This document shows positions 50,301 through 63,939 of a stretch of 64,000 bases of DNA, in pieces. Source of the DNA: Lucifuga dentata (lineage: Eukaryota; Chordata; Actinopteri; Ophidiiformes; Bythitidae); assembly GCA_014773175.1 (NCBI GenBank), contig VXCM01000320.1, forward strand, positions 301,014 to 365,013, in the 5' to 3' direction. A program made the translations under genes and the position numbers. Under the pieces are notes generated by a model, which ran no database searches, was not told the DNA's origin, and was given only the letters and a program-made list of their open reading frames with translations. The first letter of the stretch is position 1, and every line of letters begins with the position of its first letter.

Positions 50301-51358
50301 ATGTCATCTGAAATGTTTTTGCATTTTACAGCTCCAGTTATCTGTCTCCTCTGGTTAATGGAGCATTCAGTGGACTCAGCTCAGCTGTCAGCTCCAGCAA
50401 TGGTTACAGCAGAAGATGGAGGATCTGCAACAGTGTCTTGTCGGTATGACCATCAGCTCATGCAAAACACAAAGTACTGGTGCAAGGGACAAGTGTACGA
50501 GCTGTGTAAAATAATGGTGAAAACACCCAAGAACCGAGGGAATGACAGAAGTTTCATTGCTGACGATAAGGTTGCGGGAATCTTCACTGTGACTATGACT
50601 TCAATCAGAAAAAGTGATGAGGGCAAGTACTGGTGTGTGGTCGCCAGACCTGGAAGGAATATTTACACTGGTGTCACATTCCTGGTCTCTGTTACAGGTA
50701 CATGCTGAGAAAATTCACCAAATGTAATGCAAAACTACTTCAACTTCTTGATAGTTTTGCTTTGGTATACTGATGAACCAATAGTAACTCAGAAAGACAA
50801 AATCTAAAATTTTAACTAAGGATATTTTCAAGATTTTAATTTGAAACAATTTTAACTAAATATTAACTTTAAAAAAATCACTAGAACATTTAAATAAGTC
50901 AAATAAGCAAAGAAGAACAATAACCAAAATACTACTACTGCTCTTGAATAAGAATAATTTTATTTTTAGTGTAGCAATGCTCAGGGAGGAAACAATAGCT
51001 AGCAATACGGCAGGCCAACAGATACTTAAACAATGTAAAGTATTGGCTCCATTTGTCTGCAAACATGACTAGTTAAAACATCAGTCCTTGATTTTAATAC
51101 AATATGTGTTTTTTCAGAAGTAACGCCGACAAACACATCCACTGATTCAACATTGTTAATGGAACAAGATGAAATAAGGTGAGCAGAAAGAGTCTATGGA
51201 GATCAAGAGTATAAATAAACCTTCAAACTATTTCATATTATATCCAAAGACCCCAATTCAATTTTCTGTTTGTTTTAACTAGCTGGTGGGTGATTCTGCG
51301 TTGGATCCTTTTCATTGTAATGTTGTGTTGTGTGGTCATAACACATATTGCTGCATGA
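50301..51358 (+). CDS. CD300/CMRF35- or pIgR-like receptor with one V-type Ig domain
   Basis: Exons 50301-50697, 51118-51178, 51283-51358; phases close to 177 aa. The hydrophobic leader (residues about 6-20) could also start at the ATG at 50313. The V domain runs from about 31 to 131, with Cys47 and Cys112 (KYWC) as the core pair and Cys61/Cys69 (KYWCKG...LC), the second-disulphide pattern of the CD300/pIgR group. A short Thr-rich stalk leads to a hydrophobic membrane segment (about 154-177) with Arg159 near its outer edge and essentially no cytoplasmic tail. Such receptors usually signal through an adaptor with an ITAM. The leader exon may in reality be separate; an ACAG precedes the codons for APVICLL. 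Confidence 0.75.
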
Positions 51359-53282
51359 AGATCGATACTTTGCAGAATATAAGGCAGCTACAAAAACCTG
51401 ACTGCCAAAAATCAAACATCTATAACTGAAAATTTTATGGATTTACTGTAGAATTTGAGGAATTGTGGGTTGTAGGAATTTCACAGGTAACAAAAATGTA
51501 TCAGTGTTGCACTATGAAAAGGTAAGAGTACCTCCAAATACTGAAGTTGAATGTTTTTGGGTTGTGGGGAGGGGTCCAGGTAATTTCCCATTCATCTTGT
51601 TATAATACTCAGCCCCATGGTCCTCCACCCTGAATAATAACAGTGCTGTTTCTACCAGGGAATTCCGCAAGTTAGATGGATTTTTCCTCATTTATTTCCC
51701 AGGTTATTTAAACTGACCCTCCAGTTACAATCAAAGCTAAATTACATTCAGATGTCCCAGAAATTTGAATATAGCCAATAAACTACAGTCTTGTCAAACA
51801 GAATTTGTTACACTAATGGAAACTGTCTTTTTAAACCTATAATATCTTTTAAAATTTTTAATCATTGGAATTTGTCAACTAAGGTATCATAACCTAATTA
51901 ACAATACACTGATGAGCTAAAGCTACATCTTGTTGTTTTTCTTACTATACTGGCGTTGTACATTTCTTAGCTGGATTTCAAATGTGGTTTTTGAATATTG
52001 CTGAATGGGCTTTTAAAATGTTCAATCCTTTTTTAAATTTTGTAACGTAAATAAACCAAATTCAAAACAAACAGAAGCAATGGATTTCTTCCCTCCCTCA
52101 GTCGCCATTATTCCCAAAGGAAAATCTAGCCTGAGGCTTTCAGAATCTAGAGTGAATCCCCTCTGCTGTTCAAGCAAATGGGACGATGTTGTTGATTGTC
52201 ATATACTTTAACCAATCAGATTTCGAGTTTGCCATNAAGCAAATGGGACGATGTTGTTGATTGTCATATACTTTAACCAATCAGATTTCGAGTTTGCCAT
52301 GTATTCTTTTACACACGAGGGCCTTCTAGCTAGTCTTGGCCTACGTCATCGGAGTACAGCATTAACAGCCTACCAGAAATTCATCAGTGGAAGAAGAGAG
52401 CCGGCTAGCTTAGCTAACTCAAGTAAGCCTAGCTAGCATGTAACAGATCATTAATGTTTATTTAAACTTTCTTCCTTTGACGTTTAGATTTTTAGATGTA
52501 GTGCTTTTAGATTTTTACTTAGTCCTGTTTTTTTTTTTTTTTTTTTNTTTTTTTTTTTTTTTTTTTTAACGGACATTGGCTGAAGGAGGAGAAGAAATGG
52601 ATTTACAACGCTTTTTTTTCCACATTTTGGAACTGAAACGCACCTATGTACTGTACAACCGTGTCGTTAAACTCTTTATAAAGACAGAAAGGAGGATGGA
52701 CTATCTGCAGATGATGAGCAGCTTTGGTAAATTTGATGGATTTTTATGTGGTTGTAATCTGTGGGGAAGCCTGTTGAATCTGATTGTGTTATTTGTGTTT
52801 TACAGCATTTTTGCTTGCTTGCNTGGGGAAGCCTGTTGAATCTGATTGTGTTATTTGTGTTTTACAGCATTTTTGCTTGCTTGCTGGTCCTATGAGTAAA
52901 TGTGATGGTTGCTGTGAGTTTGTTCGTTTCCTTGATAATGACACTGATTTAGGCTATGCGATTCTATTTGTGATGCAGCATCCTGTCATAACACCTAATA
53001 ATGATACATCCTATTCATGTATTTGCTGTTAGTGTGTTGTAACTGTCATAGGTGTTGATCCTCGTGTTAAATCACTTTGTTCCACTCGATAAAGGTTTTG
53101 TCACTGTGAATATGGGCTGGTTACGTTGAATAACAGCAGCCTATAGCCCTAGTGTCATGCTGAGGTTATTAGAAGGTGGTTTAATTGCGGGAGGATAGCT
53201 CTGAAGGCTTAAGTGTAAAATACACAGCCTGCCACTGATCTATAAGGACAAATAAAAGCAGACTTCGAAACCAAGCCAGCAA

Positions 53283-53386
53283 TCAAAGTAATAGTAGCAG
53301 TAGTAGTAGCATCAGTAGCAGTAGTAGTAGGGACAGTCGTAGTAGTAGTCGTAGTAGTAGCATCAGTAGTAGTAGTAGTAGTTGTT

Positions 53387-53419
<33 letters not shown>

Positions 53420-53428
53420 ATTGTAGCT

Positions 53429-53464
<36 letters not shown>

Positions 53465-53465
53465 C
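53283..53465. repeat. (AGT)n trinucleotide microsatellite
   Basis: About 180 bp of AGT/GTA triplets with interruptions. Long poly-Thr or poly-Leu ORFs over it are artefacts of the repeat. Confidence 0.95.
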
Positions 53466-53541
53466 TATTAGTGGTTGTAGTGAGGTGAGGAAAGGAATCA
53501 AGATGGGAAGTGAGGAAGGAAACCAAGTGGGCCTGAGGAGG

Positions 53542-53549
53542 TGACGTCA
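53542..53549 (+). promoter_or_regulatory. CRE-like element near the cdc42 5' end
   Basis: Perfect palindrome TGACGTCA (CREB/ATF site) about 400 bp upstream of a candidate cdc42 5' UTR exon. Confidence 0.4.
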
Positions 53550-53849
53550 TCGCTTCGGATGCCTGGACTCCTGTAAAAACAGAAATAGAGATCCAGGTTA
53601 ATACCGGGGAAAGGGACTTTCAAATTAAAAGCGCATAGTTAGTCTCTGAGACATCTACAAAAAACACAAAAGTCATATATATATCATATAAAACTTAACG
53701 TTGAAAATACATTTGTATTTCAGTGTACTGCAGATTCCATCTTAAATATTTATATATCCACGTTGACAGTCATCCTTTTTCTATTAGCAACGACTTTGCG
53801 TTGCACGCCACACATTTTATTTTGACAGTATGTGGCTGTTGCTTTATGT

Positions 53850-53951
53850 GTGGCTTGACCCGGATGGAACAGATCTGGGTTGGAAGCTCAGTTCTGCTCT
53901 GCTGCAAGTTGCTGCTGCCAACGCCCGGCCAAGCTCACATACCGGATACCG
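53850..53951 (+). other. Candidate 5' UTR exon of cdc42
   Basis: A locally GC-rich stretch ends ACCGGATACCG with the donor GTAAGC at 53952. The next acceptor is at 54481-54482, ahead of the coding exon. The start is undefined and this is inference from position and splice site. Confidence 0.4.
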
Positions 53952-54467
53952 GTAAGCTATACATTCAGACGTTTTCTGGCAGCTCTATTTACGTGTAGTT
54001 TACAGTTACAGTTTAAAATATTGTTTTAGGTTCGTCTTATTAGCTGGTAATGAATTACAACAACTAATCTAAGCCTAGTTTAAAAGCTAACGTCATTGCT
54101 AGCTAGTTAGCTAACCGGTAATGTTGGCTAGAATTGCTAACGCTAGCTTACTGGCGGATGGTTTTTGCTATATCCAGTAATTTGTAAACTTGTTAAAGTG
54201 TATTCTGGATGATGCCGCATTGTTTGATCAAGATGCAAAAATCAAAGTTAGTAAAGCTGTAGCAAAAAGCGGTACCTACTGATGAGCTAACGTTGTCATG
54301 AGCAATCGTTAGCTTCGAGACAGTTTTGGTGATGGGGTGTGACGGTAACTAATCCTTTAAAACAATAGCTCTTTCGTTCTTTGCCTAAAGCTGTCCTCAG
54401 CAGCTAAAGTGGGGGTTACACTTTTAGAAAAAAAAATACTATGCTAATAAGCTAACCCAGCAGTTAA

Positions 54468-56704
<2,237 letters not shown>

Positions 56705-57162
56705 GTTTGGTCCCGGCCTTCTCTACATCAGGTTCTCTATCTAGGTCAACAGGAGTGTAAAGATCTGGTCTTTACTATAGCTGCAAAACAACATTTCCAG
56801 CATGCATTGAGATACCACAAAGTATATGTCTATTGAGACTCCGACAACTACATATATTTGATGTGTTGAATGATTTTTAAGATTCAGTAATGATTGATAC
56901 CATTTATGATGAACTATGACCACTAAAATGGTCTAACATTATATGAACACTGGATGCTTAAAATATGTAAATGTAGCAGATGGTTATTCTGCAGATGTAT
57001 GAGCTTACAGCTATTCTCATTTTGAGTAACAATACACGTTGGAAAGTATTGCCTTGGAACAACTGTTAAAATATTATTTTCACATGGACTTTGGTTATTT
57101 TCTATTATTTAGTGAGGCACAAAGGTAGTAATGAAGGATGAGTTAGATGCTCAAGTCCAGTC

Positions 57163-57489
57163 TTAAAGGACCATACGGCCATTTTGCATCTTTGAGCCTA
57201 ATATATTCAATTTTCACACATGTAACGTTACTGACAGTCATTTCCCAAATCATACTACTGGAACAGTGAATTAAAAAATTGTTTTCCTACCTTCCAGACT
57301 GCCATTGGTTTCAGTTCATTCCAGTACACTATTAAAATCAATTTGTTGATTTTAATCAAAATATGATGCAAAATAGCAGAAAAGCTGAAATACGATTTTA
57401 TCCTTTGGGAAATGGTTGTCAGTAACGTAATGTATGAAAATTGAATATAATAGGCTCAAACATGCAAAATGGTTGGTATGGTCCTTTAA
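57163..57489. mobile_element. TTAA-flanked MITE family A, 327-bp copy in the cdc42 3' UTR
   Basis: Flanked by TTAA at both ends. Terminal repeats of at least 90 bp begin AGGACCATAC and end GTATGGTCCT, with shared TTTTGCAT.TTTGAGCC. It is shorter than the other copies (interior deletion) and lies between exon B and the AATAAA at 58421. Confidence 0.88.
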
Positions 57490-58420
57490 TGTTTCCTACA
57501 TCTACTGTTTTTTTATTTATACTGTATCACTTTTTTATAGACAACCACTATCATTCTTAATTTACTGGTGGTGTTGCTACCAAGTGAAAATCCTGGGAAT
57601 TATAACTCAAATGTTCTGCATTTTCTTAGTCTAAATAATACATTCCTCACAAGTTCGTGTAATTCATCAGAATTGACCATTTAACTTAATCAAATGTTTG
57701 TCAGATGGTCTTCAAGCAGATGTAAAGTATATCTTGCTGTAGGAAGAAATGTGACATTCTGAGGCTATGCTCCATCTCAGTTCTAATTTGCCAAAACAAA
57801 AATTGGGAAATTGATATTTATCACAAATTATTCAAAAGAGAGGCTGATAAAAATGTTATGAAATGTAAACACTCCAAGTAGTGTATCACAAATGCAGTAA
57901 CAGAACATTTATTTGTATTTAGTCACAAAATTATCTCAAATATTTCCTGCTTGTGATGGATTAAGACGCTTACTGAGATGCTAATTAACACAAGTAGCAT
58001 CTGTTGAAATGTTGGGTGTGTTTGATCCTTGGGAATTTAGCCTGTCATTTTACTTATCAGCTAATAAGTTACACAGTAGTGAACCATTGTGAAAACTGAA
58101 GAAGTTTGTCAGAAAACAACACAGTGACAGAACTAATTAATACGCTGACAAAACTAATACTGTTTGCAGTTCTGAGTCATATACTACATCCATGCTTGTT
58201 TGGTGGATTTCAAATCAATCTCTGAATAGTGAGAATAACTCAGAACTTATTGACTGAATAAAACATTATGTTCATTGCGCTGAGTTGAAGCTGTAATTGA
58301 AACAACCATTAAAAAAGTTACTTTGTAGTAAAGGAGTTATCTTTGAGTATGATTTGCATTCTGTTAGACATCAAAGTTGTACTGTATCTTGCTTGTGATG
58401 AAATGTCACTAAGTATTATC

Positions 58421-58426
58421 AATAAA
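58421..58426 (+). terminator. Poly(A) signal for the CVLL-type cdc42 transcript
   Basis: AATAAA about 1.7 kb past the exon B stop. No other gene intervenes. Confidence 0.55.
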
Positions 58427-58449
58427 CTTAAACTTCATACCTCATGTTG

Positions 58450-59829
58450 ACTCACTTTATTACATAAATCACGTTTATTAAGTGGACAGCGGGCACAGGA
58501 AAGCAGTAATGAAATATATAGAATTTTATATTCAAATTCTGCAACAAAACTTTTACATTACACATCAGCAGCATCATAACTGACAGAACAGTGCAAAAAT
58601 AAGCTTCTTCAAAGGTGATGCTGCACTGTTAGAAAATCCTGTGATCTAAGGTCAAATTTTGGTACCCCAGCCTTTGTAGCATTCACTGCCACTTAGATGG
58701 AATTTTCTCGGATATCACTGATGGCATCAATGGACTTACTCCCAATCATGTTCAGATAACTTCTGCTGATCATCACTGTTCTGTGAACTGACTAACACCA
58801 CCAGTTCCAACATGTAGCTTCAAATCTGTTCTCACCCCATGACTGACATACCAAATGCACACCACATCCACAGTCCATTCAAACAGACAATGGCTGATCT
58901 GCAAAGTGACACTGACACTGAATGAGCATCTGGTCCAAATTGTTGATATATGCCAAAATGAAGTGGTGGGTTGACAAAGGATTTGGTTTCAAACAAATAC
59001 TCATGAGAAATTCAAAATATTTTCCAGTGAGAATGAATTATTGTTTTGTGAACTTGGAGCTTGAGCATATTGTGTACCAAATGATGCTGCTCATTATAGC
59101 ACATGGGTCTGAAATGGGTATCCTTACTGCAAAGATAGTGGTGTGACCGGTGCTGCTCAGAAGTGTGTGTGTATGTGTGTGGGTGATGTGTTTAGTGCAA
59201 TAGCGCTTAGTTAGAGGGAAAGCGCATGCATACTTTCCATCTGCTTGCAATCCTCTTGCTTTCAGCTCTCTGCTGCTGGCTAGCTCCTGTGGTGAACAAG
59301 GAAGCAGCCTCATGAAATCTTTCCTTGCTGTTACGTGGCCTCTTCCTCACCAAAACTCCTGCCAGGACTCCCCACAGCCACACACGAATATTGTCTTATG
59401 GTACAAGACTAACCTGGCACGGGACGCCTGAGCTGCAGTGTTCCACAGAAGCCCTGATGTGCAGGTTCACACTCGTAGACATGTCTGCATCAGCCAACCA
59501 CTGTCTTACTTCTTATGAGTTAGTCAGGTCATGACAGATGACAGACAGGCCTTAAAGGCACAAACTGCCTCCTGCTGCTGTGGAAGACCCCACCGCTTAC
59601 CAGCAGGGTTTTTCTTCATATAGCTAAGCTGTGATGCTAGAGAATGCACCTCAAGTGCTTAAAATTACATTTTGGAAAAGAAAATTCATGGTTTTGTAGC
59701 AATAGAAATATTAATTTCAGGCAACAGCAACAAAAGAAAAGAAAAAAAAGGTGATATGAGGTTGATGAGACTTGGAAAGGTACAGTTTCAGATACGGCAG
59801 GAATAAAGTATTAGATGAATCCCAAAGAG
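58450..59829. other. Convergent intergenic region (cdc42 / F-box gene)
   Basis: No ORF is supported. The 3' UTR of the minus-strand F-box gene probably occupies part of it. Confidence 0.5.
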
Positions 59830-61998
59830 CTACAAGTCCTTCGATGGACATATCTCAACTCGGCTGTCAGTCACACGAATGCCATACCACCCTGCCCAGA
59901 ACTGTGTGTCCTTGCCTCCATGGATAAACTGGATGTATCTCACTCCTGGTCCATAATNCCTGCCCAGAACTGTGTGTCCTTGCCTCCATGGATAAACTGG
60001 ATGTATCTCACTCCTGGTCCATAATTCTGGAATACATGGGTCATCTGAAAAATAAATATCAGTAGGTCTACAGTTTGCCTGGCCTTTGGGGCTTTTCTAA
60101 ACTTCATCATATCCGNAAAATAAATATCAGTAGGTCTACAGTTTGCCTGGCCTTTGGGGCTTTTCTAAACTTCATCATATCCGTTATGTGCATCTCATGC
60201 TCTAACAATACCTGATTCCATTTCTGATCATTCCACTGCTCAAAGTAAATTGTTTCAGGAGCAAATGTCTGGATTGGCTTCTTCCTATGATCCAGTAACT
60301 CTACACGGATGTGATATTTACAGCCACAATCCCATCGTGGTGCATACCTAGTGTAACACAGATGCACCAGCATGCACAAAGATGTTTTGTCAGTTTTTCA
60401 GTTTCATGTAACAAGTCTGGAATTTCTTTCATTTTTAGATATAATTTTGAAATTCCTCTTAAAAAGACTAAACATGGAAAACAAACATGCCTAACACTCA
60501 AATTATATACACCCATAGCGTACAAATAAACAGAGCTATATTGTCAGCCAGTGACTTGGTTTAACATAATAATTAAATAAAAAGAATGTATATGTACTTG
60601 ATTCAAATTTCCATCCATTTGCTAATTACTAAACAGACTAGTTGTGATAGTAATTCATGCATATTTTACTTACCACTCAGATATTTTGATGTCTGGCTGA
60701 AACTGATCCATAAATGAAGAATTGTAATCCTCCTTCTCCAGGTCAATCAGCTGGGACTTCATACACATCCTACAGACAGACAAAATATCATTTAGTATAT
60801 GAATATACAGTGTAATTAATTGATATATTTTTCTGCCTCTCTGCTGCTGAATACTCACCCATAAGAGGTTACAAAGACTTTCTGGACTGTGTCATCTGGA
60901 TGTGGCACCATAACACCTTCTACTTTCCATCTATCACCACCATTCTCCAAAATCTTCCAGCCTCTCAGATTTTCTATTAAAACAAAGATGCAGGTTAGCA
61001 GAGAAATGACTTGGTAATGTGAATGTGTAGCTTCCCAAGAAAAGATGGCCTGAATCATCACATGTTCAGTTGAGATAGAGTAGATTTGTAGCCTCTTACC
61101 TTCTGCTTTGGGGTTCTTTAGAAGATTCCTTCTCTTCTTGCACAAGAAGTAAAACAATCTCCAATCTTCAGGTCGTTTGGAACCATTGTGGGAGTGATAA
61201 CCTTCTCTTCTACATCTCTCTATCCACAGTGATTCGCTGTCAACTATTTCTTTCCATTCACGACACACTAACCGGCAATTATGCACCACTTGACTGGGAG
61301 GAAGATTCAGGAAGATCTCTTCCACGATCTCCTGAGGAAGAGCAGGGATTTCACCTGTGAACTGGTAAACACACACACACACACACACACATCTCTGGCT
61401 GTCCATGATAATTTTCAGAAGAAAAAAAGGATATCAATCGCTGACTTGCGATCAAGCCTTCCCATTGCTTATGTGGATATAAATTAAATAGCCTCACTTC
61501 ACCTTTTAGCCTAAGCCTTAGCACAGAAAATCATTTATTGGTTAGTGGTGTATTTATTTACCTCTTATTTTTATGAAAGACTGGCCAATTGTAGACATTG
61601 TGGTGTCATTTCAATATTTCTGACAGTTAAAAAATAAGTTTATTAGAAAAATATGGCATTTGTCCCTCAGAATCAAAATCAAGGCTCAGTGAAGCTGTTT
61701 TGGAGGCCCGACACCTTACTAACACACTTTATGTTGGTTTTTCCTTTGTCATACATTTCTATTTGCTGAAGTGCTCCTTTATCAGTATATCCTCGTACTA
61801 TGGAGGACTTGAAATCTTCACGCAAAGCAAACTTAAGATTCAGAGCTAATATCTACTTCACAGTCCGCTGTTATTTACGGAACAGTCATACAGCCCTGAC
61901 ATTTATACCTGTTGGGTGGAGCAGGAGAAAGCGAGCGCTTCTCCTTTGCCGTCCCGAGACTCCCGTCTTCTAACGTTTCTGCTCGCTGCAACCGGCAT
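59830..61998 (-). CDS. F-box only protein of the FBXO2/FBXO6/FBXO44 (FBA-domain) family
   Basis: Exons on the minus strand: 61998-61909, 61361-61100, 60973-60859, 60769-60674, 60347-60212, 60044-59830. The last exon contains an artefactual 67-bp repeat plus n (59958); removing 68 nt restores phase and gives 281 aa. Without removal the frame breaks. The F-box spans about residues 34-80 (LPQEIVEEIFLNLPPSQVVHNCRLVCREWKEIV) and the FBA domain follows: NGGDRWKVEG, KVFVTSYGMCMKSQLIDL, CGCKYHIRVELLD, YGPGVRYIQFIHGGKDTQFW, GWYGIRVT. Family members are SCF ubiquitin-ligase adaptors that recognise N-glycans on misfolded glycoproteins, acting in ER-associated degradation. Sequence is nearer FBXO6/FBXO44 than FBXO2, but I cannot fix orthology. 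The first exon is chosen because its phase and ATG fit; it is the least certain. Confidence 0.85.
59891..60025. repeat. Assembly duplicate inside the F-box gene last exon
   Basis: 59891-59957 equals 59959-60025 around n at 59958. A second pair, 60049-60115 and 60117-60183 around n at 60116, lies in the preceding intron. Confidence 0.9.
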
Positions 61999-62677
61999 AT
62001 CCCGGTTTTGTCTCGAAACTGAACTTAGGTCTGGCCCGGAACTATGACTTACGCCCATGATTCTCTTCCTCATGCTGGAGACATACGCAGACTGGAGGTG
62101 CTTTTGGCTGTTAACCTCGTAACTTTACCCGACAAACACGGAAGTGAAAGGGGAAAGATGGATAAAACTGTTAGATTAACACATGAAAAATGTCAGATAA
62201 CTATCAACATAGAAATGTTACTTAACTAGTTTTAGAAATTACAAATGTCATCTTATTCACCTATCGCTTTTTTAAAGAGGACTCCTTCCTTGAAGTGACG
62301 TTTAAGCGAGGCCTGCTCGGTTTGTATCCGTCAATGCACCGGAGAGATAAACTGCACCTACGAGTTATGAAAACAGTTAACTCCGCTCATTCGGTCGTTG
62401 CTGGATTACAAAACAAGCGTCCCTGCTTAAACGGAAAGTCATGTGAAGATTAATAACAGAATAAGAGTCCGGGTATTTCTACGGAAATACCCGGACTTTT
62501 TTTGTTTTGTAAGAATGAGACATGCAGCATAAGTAAATGTATTGCTATTTTATATCTATGTCGGGGATCTATTAATTACATAATAAAATTTGTAGTGTGG
62601 TTGATTTTCGTTTCAGAGTAGGCTACGGCAGAATGTAGTTGAAATAGAGTCCAAAACACAACACACACACACACATA
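61999..62677. other. Upstream of the F-box gene, with a GC-rich hairpin
   Basis: No ORF is supported. Perfect 14-bp-arm hairpin AGTCCGGGTATTTC / reverse complement at 62466-62479 and 62484-62497, followed by a run of T. Confidence 0.55.
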
Positions 62678-62760
62678 GGGCCGTTTCTGACCACTTTGGC
62701 GCCCTAGGCGAGACATCCATTGGCACCCCTTCACTCATTCTCCAAAATACATAGGAGAAA
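62678..62760. mobile_element. Fragment resembling a hAT terminal region
   Basis: GGGCCGTTTCTGACC...GGCGCCCTAGGCGAGACATCC resembles the 'gggcc...ggcgccctaggcg' terminal sequence of hAT-type fish repeats. No partner end is identified. Confidence 0.4.
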
Positions 62761-62885
62761 AAAAGACAGTTTTAGTCTTAACTTATAACACATTGCACTC
62801 AGTGTTAAATATTATTGTCAACAATGCTTCATTAGGGGTCTACCTTATTGTGTATTTTTGTTACAAGGAGGCACTACAGAGTAAC

Positions 62886-63370
62886 TACAGCATGCCAAAA
62901 GTATGTCACCCCCTGTATTTTTGTGTGAACTTTACCAAAGTACCACTCCAAGCACAACAAAAGTCATTTATTAGTATTTTACAAATAGTTGAGTATTTTT
63001 TCAGAATATTCAACTATTTTTTAGACTTAAATTTGGATTTCAGAGAGGTAATATGACTGTAATATTTCTAAAGTCAGTGAAAACACGTGAAAACCATTTG
63101 AACCTCTGACCCTACCTCAAAGAAGATGTTTTAACTTCCTGTTTGGTCTCTACTAATAATGTTGGTATTCTTCTGCAAATCTTAACAATATGTCAAAAGT
63201 GTCTTCCTACTTAACACTATTAAAACTATTGGCTTTTTTTCAGTTTTCACTCTAACACACTAAAAAAAAAACAACAAAACATTTTGTTGTGTTTAGAGTG
63301 GTATTTTAACTCAGAAAGAAAAGTTTACACAAAAGTACAGGAGGGTGCAATACTTTTGGCCAGTGCTGTA
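62886..63370. mobile_element. Tc1/mariner-type MITE
   Basis: TA at both ends (62886-62887 and 63369-63370). Inverted termini are CAGCATGCCAAAAGTATGTC and GCAATACTTTTGGCCAGTGC, and TTTTGTGTGAAC and GTTTACACAAAA further in. The inverted repeats are at least 70 bp. No transposase ORF. Confidence 0.85.
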
Positions 63371-63519
63371 GGTGCATATCAGAATGTGAAAAAGTGCTTT
63401 GTTTGTCAAAACAAATGTCCATTAAAGTACGATTTATGAAATGAATTAAACATTGCTTAGTTCTAACTTTAAACAAAATGTAACTTTACACCTACCTTTA
63501 CACCTACCTGCATACCTTT

Positions 63520-63572
63520 ACCGCCCCGTGTCGTTCCAGAGAATTTNGAGAATTTCTCTGGAACGACACGGG
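63520..63572. repeat. Inverted duplicate around assembly 'n'
   Basis: CCGCCCCGTGTCGTTCCAGA before n (63547) recurs as its reverse complement just after it. This is either a real palindrome the assembler could not cross or a fold-back join. Confidence 0.75.
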
Positions 63573-63829
63573 GCGGTGTCGGAATTCCAGACAATCTGAA
63601 TTCTCTGGAATTCTCTGGTCATTGAACATGATTCAGCGACACTGAAACGGACAATTATGCGCTAAGTATAAATGTCTCGGTGTTCTGTGGAAGCGCGCGC
63701 GCGGCGGGTGACAGCCGTTCGCACGAGTATAACCGAGTATGCGAGTATCTATAGTAGTGCTGCTGTGTCTCAGGCTGGTCGGCAGGACGCCTCTTCTCAT
63801 GACAATATGAGCTCCAAACTGTGTCAGCT

Positions 63830-63857
63830 GTGTGTGTGTGTGTGTGTGTGTGTGTGT
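63830..63857. repeat. (TG)n microsatellite
   Basis: About 14 uninterrupted TG units. Confidence 0.95.
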
Positions 63858-63939
63858 TGTAGAACTGACTTACAGCATTAGTGAAATTAATAAATACCAC
63901 TTTTACCAGCAGACCAAGTGTAGGTGTCAGAAGTATAAA

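Larger units (their letters stand above)
51359..53560. other. Unassigned region with possible non-coding or 5' exons and repeats
   Basis: Two exact assembly duplicates: 52172-52235 = 52237-52300 (n 52236) and 52762-52822 = 52824-52884 (n 52823). Poly-T with n at 52547. An open stretch beginning MDLQRFFFHILELKR at about 52595, ending at a GTAAAT donor near 52728, matches no family I know. It may be an exon of a lncRNA or unknown gene; support is weak. Confidence 0.35.

Noticed and set aside
53209..53550. Long minus-strand ORF of poly-Thr/poly-Leu
   Set aside because: Produced entirely by the AGT microsatellite; no start context, domain or splice signals.
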